From Sphingobium sp. AP50 (GTDB lineage Bacteria > Pseudomonadota > Alphaproteobacteria > Sphingomonadales > Sphingomonadaceae), in contig NZ_FNYZ01000002.1 of the NCBI RefSeq assembly GCF_900109095.1, positions 310,001 through 374,000 on the forward strand: 64,000 nucleotides of DNA. Direction: 5' to 3'. A model generated the notes under the pieces. The model made no database searches. It was not told where the DNA came from and saw only the letters and a list, made by a program, of their open reading frames with translations. A program made the translations under genes and the position numbers. Below, piece by piece: positions 7,959-14,745 of the stretch. Numbering within the stretch: position 1 is the stretch's first letter; every line of letters begins with the position of its first letter.

Positions 7959-8912
7959 ATGGCCGCTGCTATCGCGCTGTCTGGGCGCGGGCGCGGGCTT
8001 TCCACCCCCAATCCCAATGTCGGCTGCCTGATCGTCAAGGACGGGCATGTCGTCGGGCGCGGCTGGACCCAGAAGGGCGGCCGCCCCCATGCCGAGGCGC
8101 AGGCGCTGGAACAGGCGATGGACCGGGCGCGCGGCGCCACCGCCTATGTGACGCTGGAACCCTGTTTTCACCTGAGCCCACGCGGACCGCGCTGCGCCGA
8201 CCTGATGGCGCGGGCCGGCGTTGCGCGCGTGGTGATCGCGCTGCGCGATCCCGATCCGCGCACGGATGGACAGGGCGCGGCCTGGCTGCGCGACCGGGGC
8301 ATAGCGGTCGAGATGGGGCTGATGGCGCAGGAAGCGGCCGGGGCGATGGCGGGATTCGTGCTGCGCCAGACGCTGGGGCGGCCGCATGTGACGCTGAAGC
8401 TGGGCCTCTCGCTCGACGGGCGGATCGCGCTGGCGGACGGATCGAGCCGCTGGATCACCGGGCCGGATGCGCGCGCCCATGCGCATATGGAGCGGGCGCG
8501 GCATGACGCGATATTGGTAGGCGGCGGCACGCTGCGCGCCGATGCGCCCAAGCTGGATGTGCGATTGCGCGGGCTGGAGAATCGTTCGCCGCGCCGGTTG
8601 CTGCTGACGCGCGGCGATGCACCCGAAGGCTGGGACCGGATCGGCACGCCGGAGGAGATCGCGACGCTCGACCGGGTCGATCATCTGCTGGTGGAGGGGG
8701 GCGCGGAAACGGCCGCCGCTTTCCTGCGGGACGATCTGGTCGACCGGCTGATGCTCTATCGGGCGCCGATCATCGTGGGCGCGGGGCTGGCCGGGATCGG
8801 CGACATTGGCCTCGCCGACCTGCCGTACGCGCATGACCGCTGGCGCACGACCGATGCGCGCGCGCTGGGCGTCGACCGGCTGGAGGTTTACGAGCGGACG
8901 CGGAGCGCCTAA
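7959..8912 (+). CDS. ribD: Bifunctional diaminohydroxyphosphoribosylaminopyrimidine deaminase / 5-amino-6-(5-phosphoribosylamino)uracil reductase
   Basis: RibD catalyses the second and third pyrimidine steps of riboflavin synthesis. The N-terminal deaminase domain has the zinc motifs HAEAQ and EPCFHLSPRGPRC. The C-terminal reductase domain has KLGLSLDGRIAL, WITGPDARAHAH and ILVGGGTLRADAP. 317 residues from the first ATG (7959). The family usually starts about seven residues earlier, and the in-frame codon 7908 is CTG overlapping the preceding stop (CTGA), with GGAG ten bases before it, so translation may really begin at CTG 7908. First recognised enzyme of the riboflavin operon, followed by ribE, ribBX and ribH. 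Confidence 0.92.
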   Translation: MAAAIALSGRGRGLSTPNPNVGCLIVKDGHVVGRGWTQKGGRPHAEAQALEQAMDRARGATAYVTLEPCFHLSPRGPRCADLMARAGVARVVIALRDPDPRTDGQGAAWLRDRGIAVEMGLMAQEAAGAMAGFVLRQTLGRPHVTLKLGLSLDGRIALADGSSRWITGPDARAHAHMERARHDAILVGGGTLRADAPKLDVRLRGLENRSPRRLLLTRGDAPEGWDRIGTPEEIATLDRVDHLLVEGGAETAAAFLRDDLVDRLMLYRAPIIVGAGLAGIGDIGLADLPYAHDRWRTTDARALGVDRLEVYERTRSA

Positions 8913-8930
8913 GTCCCCTTCCCAATTCTC

Positions 8931-8992
8931 CGTTCGGTTCGAGCCTGTCGAGAACCGTCTCGCGCGGGTTCTCGACAAGCTCGAACCGAACG
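8931..8992. repeat. 26-bp inverted repeat between ribD and ribE
   Basis: Arms 8931-8956 and 8967-8992 match at 25 of 26 positions around a 10-nt loop. The sequence (GTTCGAGC..GTCGAGAACC) resembles the CTTGTCGAAG-type dispersed repeats elsewhere in the window. It sits inside the riboflavin operon, so a structured mRNA here could attenuate or process the transcript. Confidence 0.8.
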
Positions 8993-9016
8993 GACTTTGC
9001 GTAATAGGATCGATCC

Positions 9017-9631
9017 ATGTTCACCGGCATCATCACCGACATCGGCACCATTCGCAGCCATGAGCAGCGCGGCGACCTGCGACTGGTCATCGGCTGCGCC
9101 TATGCGATGGATGGCGTGGCGATCGGCGCGTCGATCGCCTGTTCGGGCGCTTGCCTGACGGTGGTGGAGAAGGGCGCGGACTGGTTCGCGGTCGACCTGT
9201 CGGCCGAAACCGTGGCACGCACCGCGCCGGGCCTGTGGGCGGAAGGCAGACGGCTCAATCTGGAACGGGCTCTCAAGGTCGGCGACGAACTGGGCGGGCA
9301 TATCGTGACCGGCCATGTCGACGGCATCGGCCATCTGGTGTCCGCGACCCGCGAAGGCGATTCGACCCGGCTGGTCATCCGCGCGCCACGGGAACTGGCG
9401 GCGGCGCTGGCGGCCAAGGGATCGATCACGGTCGACGGCATTTCGCTGACGGTCAATGCCGTCGAAGATCAGGCCGATGGCGGCGTGCATTTCGGCCTGA
9501 ACATCATTCCGCACACAGCCGCTGCAACCACGCTGGACCAACTGGCTGACGGGCGCGCCTTCAATCTGGAGATCGATGTGCTGGCCCGCTATCTCGACCG
9601 GATGCAGAGCCTTCGCAACCGCGGCATGTGA
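9017..9631 (+). CDS. ribE: Riboflavin synthase (alpha chain type)
   Basis: 204 residues, the usual size. Starts MFTGIITDIGTI, the hallmark N-terminus, and has the internal two-fold repeat of lumazine-binding barrels: the first barrel contains IACSGACLTV, and the second opens with LGGHIVTGHVDGIG and contains ITVDGISLTVN. It dismutates two 6,7-dimethyl-8-ribityllumazine molecules to riboflavin, acting as a trimer in the cytoplasm. The ATG at 9017 is the only start consistent with the family. Lies between ribD and ribBX. Confidence 0.96.
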   Translation: MFTGIITDIGTIRSHEQRGDLRLVIGCAYAMDGVAIGASIACSGACLTVVEKGADWFAVDLSAETVARTAPGLWAEGRRLNLERALKVGDELGGHIVTGHVDGIGHLVSATREGDSTRLVIRAPRELAAALAAKGSITVDGISLTVNAVEDQADGGVHFGLNIIPHTAAATTLDQLADGRAFNLEIDVLARYLDRMQSLRNRGM

Positions 9632-9649
9632 TTTCTTGCTTGAAATATT

Positions 9650-9663
9650 CACATTGCAGTGTG
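9650..9663. promoter_or_regulatory. Near-palindromic operator candidate upstream of ribBX
   Basis: CACATTGCAGTGTG matches its own reverse complement at 12 of 14 bases, in the only AT-rich stretch of the ribE-ribBX gap and about 40 bases before the ribBX start. Because RibBX here carries an N-terminal helix-turn-helix, this is a plausible autoregulatory site, but that is inference. Confidence 0.4.
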
Positions 9664-9699
9664 ATATGACTACCATCCCGTCGGGGGAAGGAGTTTATC

Positions 9700-10983
9700 A
9701 TGTCATCCGCACTTCTCGATTCCGTCCGCAGCCTCGTCACCGATGGCGGCATGTCCCGATCCGGTCTGGCGCGCGCCGCCGGCCTGCACGCCAACAGCCT
9801 GCGCAAGCTGGGCGAAAGCGACTGGAACCCGACGGCGGACACACTGGGCAAGCTGGAAGCCTATCTGCTCAAGCGCGAGGGCGGCACCGCGCTCGCGAGT
9901 CCCGAAGAAATCATCAACGAAGCCCGCAACGGCCGCATGTTCATTCTGGTCGATGACGAGGATCGCGAGAATGAGGGCGATCTGGTCATCCCCGCGCAGA
10001 TGGCGACGCCCGACGCGATCAATTTCATGGCTACCCACGGCCGTGGCCTCATCTGTCTGGCGATGACGCGCCAGCGGATCGAGCATCTGGGCCTGGACCT
10101 GATGAGCCGCAACAACGGCACCCGGCACGAAACCGCCTTCACCGTGTCGATCGAGGCGCGCGAAGGCGTGACCACCGGCATCAGCGCTGCCGACCGGGCG
10201 CGCACCGTCTCGGTCGCGATCGACGGCGCCAAGGGCAAGGCGGACATCGTCACGCCCGGCCACGTCTTCCCGCTGATCGCCAGGGATGGCGGCGTGCTAG
10301 TGCGCACCGGCCATACCGAAGCGGCTGTGGACGTCGCACGGCTGGCCGGCCTCAACCCGTCGGGCGTCATCTGCGAAGTGATGAAGGATGACGGCACGAT
10401 GGCGCGGCTGGACGACCTGATCGTCTTCGCCCAGAAGCACAAGCTGAAGATCGGCACGATCCGTGACCTGATCGCCTATCGCCGTCGCCACGACCATATG
10501 GTCGAGCGCCGGTCGGAAACGACCTTCCACAGCAAGTGGGGCGGCGACTGGAAGGCGATCAGCTTCTATAACAAGGCGACGCAGAGCGAACAGCTGGTGT
10601 TGCAGAAGGGCCATGTCGTCCCCGACCAACCGACGCTGGTGCGCATGCATCAATTGTCGCTGCTGGACGATGTCTATGGTGCGGAAGGGCCGCGCGGCGA
10701 CCTGCTCGCCCGATCGATGGAGATTATCGGTCGCGAAGGCTCCGGCCTGATCGTCATCCTGACCGGCAATGAGGATGGCGGCTTCGTCACCCGCTGCGTC
10801 GATGCCCATGCGGGCAAGGCACCGGCCGGGATGGACGAATTGCGTAACTATGGCGTGGGCGCGCAGTTGCTCGCCGAACTGGGCGTGCATGACATGATCC
10901 TGCTGTCCAACACCCAGCACAGCCTGATCGCGCTTGACGGCTATGACCTCTCCGTGGTTGGGCAGCGCCCGATCGAGCTGTAA
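9700..10983 (+). CDS. ribB: 3,4-dihydroxy-2-butanone-4-phosphate synthase with N-terminal helix-turn-helix and degenerate GTP-cyclohydrolase II domain (RibBX type)
   Basis: 427 residues in three parts. Residues about 1-60 form a predicted helix-turn-helix ([18 protein letters not shown]). Residues about 65-275 are the RibB domain, with [19 protein letters not shown] and [13 protein letters not shown], which make dihydroxybutanone phosphate from ribulose 5-phosphate. The C-terminal part follows the RibA fold ([14 protein letters not shown]) but lacks the Cys cluster expected of zinc-dependent GTP cyclohydrolase II, reading [16 protein letters not shown] where CLTGDxxGSxxCDCG would be. This matches the RibBX arrangement known in Proteobacteria, so GTP cyclohydrolase II must be encoded elsewhere. 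Strong ribosome-binding site GGGGAAGGAG; co-directional with ribH. Confidence 0.92.
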   Translation: MSSALLDSVRSLVTDGGMSRSGLARAAGLHANSLRKLGESDWNPTADTLGKLEAYLLKREGGTALASPEEIINEARNGRMFILVDDEDRENEGDLVIPAQMATPDAINFMATHGRGLICLAMTRQRIEHLGLDLMSRNNGTRHETAFTVSIEAREGVTTGISAADRARTVSVAIDGAKGKADIVTPGHVFPLIARDGGVLVRTGHTEAAVDVARLAGLNPSGVICEVMKDDGTMARLDDLIVFAQKHKLKIGTIRDLIAYRRRHDHMVERRSETTFHSKWGGDWKAISFYNKATQSEQLVLQKGHVVPDQPTLVRMHQLSLLDDVYGAEGPRGDLLARSMEIIGREGSGLIVILTGNEDGGFVTRCVDAHAGKAPAGMDELRNYGVGAQLLAELGVHDMILLSNTQHSLIALDGYDLSVVGQRPIEL

Positions 10984-10996
10984 GGAACCTTATATC

Positions 10997-11419
10997 ATGG
11001 CGAAATTCCTGATCGTCGAAGCCCGCTTCTACGACCATCTCAACGACCTGCTGATCGAAGGCGCGAAGGCGGCGCTGGACGAGGCCGGCCATAAATATGA
11101 GGTGATTACGGTGCCGGGCGCGCTGGAAATCCCCGGTGCGGTGGCGCTGGCGGCGGAAACCGGCCGCTATGACGGCTTCGTCGCGATCGGCGTGGTGATC
11201 CGCGGCGAGACCTATCATTTCGAAGTGGTGTCGAACGAAAGCGCGCGCGGCCTGATGGCGCTGAGCATGGATGCGATCCCGATCGGCAACGGCATCCTGA
11301 CCGTCGAGAATGAAGAACAGGCGCTGGTCCGCGCCCGCCCCGACCAGAAGGACAAGGGTGGCGAAGCAGCCAAGGCGGCGATCGCCATGCTGGGCTTGCG
11401 GGAACGGTTCGGCGCCTGA
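10997..11419 (+). CDS. ribH: 6,7-dimethyl-8-ribityllumazine synthase
   Basis: 140 residues from the ATG at 10997 (AAGGAA upstream), 13 bases after ribBX. Conserved features are [16 protein letters not shown] at the N-terminus, [14 protein letters not shown] for substrate and phosphate binding, and [20 protein letters not shown] containing the catalytic His. It condenses dihydroxybutanone phosphate with the ribitylaminouracil made through RibD, giving the substrate of RibE. Last gene of the riboflavin operon, followed by a rho-independent terminator. Confidence 0.95.
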   Translation: MAKFLIVEARFYDHLNDLLIEGAKAALDEAGHKYEVITVPGALEIPGAVALAAETGRYDGFVAIGVVIRGETYHFEVVSNESARGLMALSMDAIPIGNGILTVENEEQALVRARPDQKDKGGEAAKAAIAMLGLRERFGA

Positions 11420-11445
11420 TTGAGGCGCGACTTGGGAATAAGGAG

Positions 11446-11478
11446 GGGGCGGTTCCGGGTGGAGCCGCCCCTTTTTTT
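11446..11478 (+). terminator. Rho-independent terminator of the riboflavin operon
   Basis: Stem GGGGCGGTTCC / GGAGCCGCCCC (11 bp with one G-U pair), loop GGGT, followed by seven Ts. Lies 27 bases after the ribH stop. Confidence 0.92.
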
Positions 11479-11500
11479 GTACTTGGCACAGCGGTTTATA

Positions 11501-11649
11501 CCCCTCCCGCAGGCGGGAGGGGCGGCGAGACTTGGTTCGGCGAAGCCGGACCTAGTCGCAGCGGGGTGGGCCAGCGCAACCTCGCGCATGCCCACCCCCT
11601 TGATGGGAGTCACGTGCCTCCCATCAACCCCTCCTGTTTACGGGAGGGG
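11501..11649. repeat. GC-rich intergenic repeat region with nested hairpins
   Basis: Begins with hairpin CCCCTCCC-N6-GGGAGGGG (11501-11522) and ends in a related CCCCTCC...GGAGGGG segment (about 11628-11649). The 28-nt GTCACGTGC hairpin listed separately is embedded near the end. No coding signal; this occupies the gap between the ribH terminator and the Old Yellow Enzyme gene. Confidence 0.6.
11600..11627. repeat. 28-nt hairpin with conserved GAGTCACGTGCCTC apex, copy 1
   Basis: Perfect 10-bp stem TTGATGGGAG / CTCCCATCAA with the 8-nt loop TCACGTGC. The 54799-54826 hairpin has the same apex but a different lower stem (TTTGACC / GGTCAAA), still fully paired. Confidence 0.85.
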
Positions 11650-11662
11650 GAACAGGTCTGCC

Positions 11663-12772
11663 TTACGCCGCGGTCTTTTCCTCTTCCAGGGTCGGATAGT
11701 CGGTGTAGCCGGCCTCCCCCTGACCATACCAGGTCGCCATAGACTGCGGCGGATTGACCGGTGCGCCTTCACGCAAACGCTCCACCAGATCGGGATTGGC
11801 CATCAGCGGCCGGCCGAAGCTGATCGCATCGGCCAGACCACTGGCCAGGTCTGCCTGCGCGCGGTCCGCGTCATAATCGCTGTTGAGCACCAGCGGCCCC
11901 TTGAAATGCTGGCGGATCAGCGGCGACTGGCGCGGGACGTCGGTCGCGCCGAAGGTGCCGGCCGGGCCGGGCTCGCGCAGTTCGAGGAAGGCGATGCCGA
12001 TATCGTTCAGCACATCGGCCGCCGCCGCGAACAAAGTCGCGGGATCGCTGTCGTCGACGCCCTGCGAATCGCCATTGGGCGACAGGCGCACCGATACACG
12101 ATCGGCGCCGATGGCATCGACCACCGCCTGCGTCACTTCGCGCAGCAGACGCACGCGGTTTTCGACGCTGCCGCCATAGATATCATCGCGGAAATTGCTG
12201 TTGTCGCGCAGGAATTCGTCAATCAGATAGCCGTTGGCGGCGTGGATCTGCACCCCGTCGAAACCGGCGGCGATCGCATTATGCGCGGCGCGGACATAGG
12301 TGTCGATCAGCCCCGGAATCTCCTCGATCGCCAGCGGGCGCGCGGTTTCATAGGGCTTCTTGCCCTCATAGCTGTGCACGTCTCCCGGCGCAGCGGTGGC
12401 GCTGGACGAGACGGGCTGCTCGCCAGTGACGCTGCTGTGGACGGCGCGGCCCATATGCCAGAGCTGGACGATGATCCGGCCGCCCTTGTCATGCACCGCC
12501 TGCGTCACCGGCTTCCAAGCCTCCACCTGTTCATCCGACCAGATGCCCGGCGCGAAGGGCCAGCCCAGCCCCTGTTGCGAAATGCCGGTCGCTTCGCTGA
12601 TGATCAGCCCGGCCGAGGCGCGCTGTGCATAGTAATCAGCCATGATCGGGGTCGGCACATGGTTGCGAGTCGCTCGGCCGCGCGTCAGCGGCGCCATCAG
12701 CACGCGATTGGGCGCACTGATGGCCCCAAGCTGGATAGGATCGAACAGGCTGGTCACGAAAATCTCCGTCAT
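11663..12772 (-). CDS. Alkene reductase, Old Yellow Enzyme family (NemA-like)
   Basis: 369 residues from the ATG at 12772; an upstream TTG would run into the operator palindrome. FMN-barrel features of OYEs include LFDPIQLGAISAPNRVLMAP at the N-terminus, IVQLWHMGR, the substrate-binding HAANGYLIDEFL (the His-Ala/Asn pair), NRVRLLREV, and the phosphate-binding DAISFGRPLMANPDL. These enzymes reduce activated C=C bonds of electrophiles such as enones and maleimides with NAD(P)H. Divergent from the EamA transporter gene. A perfect inverted repeat immediately before the start codon points to repression by a small-molecule-responsive regulator, which is not encoded next to it. Confidence 0.92.
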   Translation of the reverse strand: MTEIFVTSLFDPIQLGAISAPNRVLMAPLTRGRATRNHVPTPIMADYYAQRASAGLIISEATGISQQGLGWPFAPGIWSDEQVEAWKPVTQAVHDKGGRIIVQLWHMGRAVHSSVTGEQPVSSSATAAPGDVHSYEGKKPYETARPLAIEEIPGLIDTYVRAAHNAIAAGFDGVQIHAANGYLIDEFLRDNSNFRDDIYGGSVENRVRLLREVTQAVVDAIGADRVSVRLSPNGDSQGVDDSDPATLFAAAADVLNDIGIAFLELREPGPAGTFGATDVPRQSPLIRQHFKGPLVLNSDYDADRAQADLASGLADAISFGRPLMANPDLVERLREGAPVNPPQSMATWYGQGEAGYTDYPTLEEEKTAA

Positions 12773-12776
12773 TATA

Positions 12777-12791
12777 GTTGCAATTTGCAAC
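12777..12791. promoter_or_regulatory. Perfect palindromic operator at the Old Yellow Enzyme promoter
   Basis: GTTGCAA-T-TTGCAAC, two perfect 7-bp half-sites around one base, starting 5 bases upstream of the reductase start codon. Position and symmetry suit a MarR- or HxlR-type repressor; the regulator family is inferred only. Confidence 0.6.
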
Positions 12792-12826
12792 GGGACTAGA
12801 TGCGCAAAGCCAGCTAGGGAGCCGCC

Positions 12827-13708
12827 ATGGCCAGTTCAACCCCCGCCGCACAGATCGGCATCCCGCGCCTAGCCTTTCCGGCGCTGATGCTGGCGAACCT
12901 GATCCTGCCTTTGGGGCCAGTGCTGGTGCGCCTGTCCGACGTCGGGCCGGTGGCGGCGGCCTTCTGGCGATTGTTGCTGGCGCTGCCCTTCCTCCTCCTG
13001 CTGGCCCGACCGGGGCTGAAGCGAACGCCGCCGACGCGGCGCGAATGGACATTGCTGATCCTGTCGGGCCTGGTCTTCGCCGCCGATCTTGCCGCCTGGC
13101 ATATCGGCATCCTCTATACCAAGGTCGCCAATGCAACCATTTTCGGCAATATGAGCGGCCTGTTCCTGCCCGCCTGGGCGATGCTGGCGCTGCGGCAGAG
13201 GCCGACCCGGATGCAGGGCGCCGCGCTGGCGCTGGCGGGCGCGGGGGCGCTGGTGATGATGGGCGGCAGTTATGAATTGTCGATCCGCAACCTGCATGGC
13301 GACCTGCTCTGTCTGCTCGCGGGCGTCCTCTACACCGCCTATCTGCTGATCGTGCAGGGCGCACGGGCGCGACTCGACGCCTGGTCGGTGCTGGCGGTGG
13401 CGAGCGCGGCAAGCACGCCCGCGTTGCTGCTGTGCGCGCTGGCGCTGGGCGAGGTGGTGATGCCGCAGGACTGGACGCCGCTGCTGCTGCTCGCTTTGTC
13501 CAGCCAGTTGATCGGTCAGGGGCTGCTGACTTACGCGATCGGCTGGTTCTCGCCATTGGTGCTGGGGCTGAGCCTGTTGCTGCAACCGGCGGTGTCGGCG
13601 ATTTTCGGCTGGCTGCTGTTCGGCGAATGGCTGAGTCCGGCCGATATGCTGGGCACGGCGGCGGTTGCGGCGGCGCTGGTGCTTGTGCGGCTGCCCGCAC
13701 GGGTTTAG
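12827..13708 (+). CDS. DMT superfamily transporter (EamA family)
   Basis: 293 residues with ten predicted membrane helices in two EamA repeats: the first contains PLGPVLVRLSDVGPVAAAFWR and WHIGILYTKVANATIFGNM, and the second begins DLLCLLAGVLYTAYLLIVQG and ends FGWLLFGEWLSPADMLGTAA. Family members are inner-membrane metabolite/drug carriers; no substrate can be assigned. The ATG at 12827 follows GGGAG. Faces away from the OYE gene and is 10 bases ahead of the COQ9 gene, so the two may be co-transcribed. Confidence 0.9.
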   Translation: MASSTPAAQIGIPRLAFPALMLANLILPLGPVLVRLSDVGPVAAAFWRLLLALPFLLLLARPGLKRTPPTRREWTLLILSGLVFAADLAAWHIGILYTKVANATIFGNMSGLFLPAWAMLALRQRPTRMQGAALALAGAGALVMMGGSYELSIRNLHGDLLCLLAGVLYTAYLLIVQGARARLDAWSVLAVASAASTPALLLCALALGEVVMPQDWTPLLLLALSSQLIGQGLLTYAIGWFSPLVLGLSLLLQPAVSAIFGWLLFGEWLSPADMLGTAAVAAALVLVRLPARV

Positions 13709-13718
13709 ACCAAGGGGC

Positions 13719-14381
13719 ATGAGCGACATTCACGACATGACCCTCGACGAAATTCGCGCGCTGCTGGCGCCTGTGCTCGCGCGCCATGCCGCCTTTGACG
13801 GCTGGCGCAGCCCGGCGGTGACGATGGCGGCGCAGGAAAAGGGCGTCGATCCCGATATCGCCGCCCTCGCCTTCGCCGACGGCCCGGTCGACATGATCGA
13901 CGCCTGGTTCGCCAGCATCGATGCGCAGATGCTGGCCATGCTGCCGCCCGAAACGCTGGCCGCTTTGTCGATTCGCAAGCGGATCATCGCCCTGATCGAG
14001 GCGCGGCTGACGCTGCTGGCCCCCGACCGGGAAGCGCTGCGCCGCGCGATCGCGATTCTGGCGCTGCCGACCAATGCGGCCCGCGCGACCAAGCTGGGCT
14101 GGCGCGCGGCCGATGTGATGTGGCGCGCAGCGGGCGACACCGCCGCCGACTTCGCCCATTATAGCAAGCGGACCACGCTGACCGCCGTCTATGCCTCTAC
14201 CCTGCTGGCCTTCGTCAATGACGAGAGCGAGGACCATGCCGACAGCCGCGCCTTTCTGGCGCGCCGGATCGAGGGGGTGATGCGGTTCGAAAAAGCCAAG
14301 GCCAAGCTGAAGGGCGTAGGCGGCGGCGAGCATCTGAGCCTGTCCCGCTTCATCGGACGCCTGCGCTATCCCGCGGTCTGA
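13719..14381 (+). CDS. COQ9 family protein
   Basis: 220 residues starting at the ATG at 13719 with AAGGGG before it; longer in-frame extensions run into the transporter gene. An all-helical TetR-like fold is predicted, with the COQ9 C-terminal segment DVMWRAAGDTAADFAHYSKRT and LTAVYASTLLAFVND. Eukaryotic COQ9 binds lipids and presents intermediates to COQ7 in ubiquinone synthesis; alphaproteobacterial homologues are presumed to act likewise. No other ubiquinone gene is adjacent. Ends in KLKGVGGGEHLSLSRFIGRL, typical of the family. Confidence 0.88.
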   Translation: MSDIHDMTLDEIRALLAPVLARHAAFDGWRSPAVTMAAQEKGVDPDIAALAFADGPVDMIDAWFASIDAQMLAMLPPETLAALSIRKRIIALIEARLTLLAPDREALRRAIAILALPTNAARATKLGWRAADVMWRAAGDTAADFAHYSKRTTLTAVYASTLLAFVNDESEDHADSRAFLARRIEGVMRFEKAKAKLKGVGGGEHLSLSRFIGRLRYPAV

Positions 14382-14460
14382 GCTTGACCCATTGGGTCGG
14401 TGCCGCATTTCTTCTGGCGTTAACCAGCTTGTATTGATAGTCACTCGCAGGAAATAGCCT

Positions 14461-14745
14461 GTGAGTGTTCTTCCCTTGCGCCTGACCGACCTGCCGCTTC
14501 GGCAACCCGCCTATGTCGACCTGATCGACTGGGCCGCCCTTACTCCGTCCGAAGGCCAGCGCCTGCGGGAATATGGGCTGTGCGAAGGCGCCAGCGTCGA
14601 GGCGCTGCACCATGGCGGTTTCCTGGGCAAGGGGCCGATCGCCTGCAAGGTCGGCCGGATGACCATCGCCATGCGCCGCAATCACGCCGCCGCCATCACC
14701 GTGCGCACCGGTCCGGAGACTCCTGGGTCGGAGTACGGGGCATGA
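14461..14745 (+). CDS. feoA: Ferrous iron transport protein A
   Basis: 94 residues from a GTG start (14461) preceded by AGGAAA. Single SH3-like FeoA domain: LRLTDLPLRQPAYVDLIDW, RLREYGLCEGASVEALHHGG, GPIACKVGRMTIAMRR. Small cytoplasmic partner of the FeoB iron channel. Its stop overlaps the feoB start (ATGA), so the two are translationally coupled. The upstream 80 bases hold TTGATAGTCACTCGCA, at best a weak Fur/Irr-like site. Confidence 0.9.
   Translation: MSVLPLRLTDLPLRQPAYVDLIDWAALTPSEGQRLREYGLCEGASVEALHHGGFLGKGPIACKVGRMTIAMRRNHAAAITVRTGPETPGSEYGA

Noticed and set aside
7201..9699. FMN riboswitch in front of the riboflavin genes
   Set aside because: None of the conserved RFN-element blocks could be found in the gaps before 7432, 9017 or 9700.
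11420..12799. Plus-strand frame opposite the Old Yellow Enzyme gene
   Set aside because: The minus-strand protein has clear OYE motifs; the plus frame starts in a terminator and repeat.
14400..14460. Fur or Irr box upstream of feoAB
   Set aside because: TTGATAGTCACTCGCA has too little symmetry and too few consensus matches to annotate.
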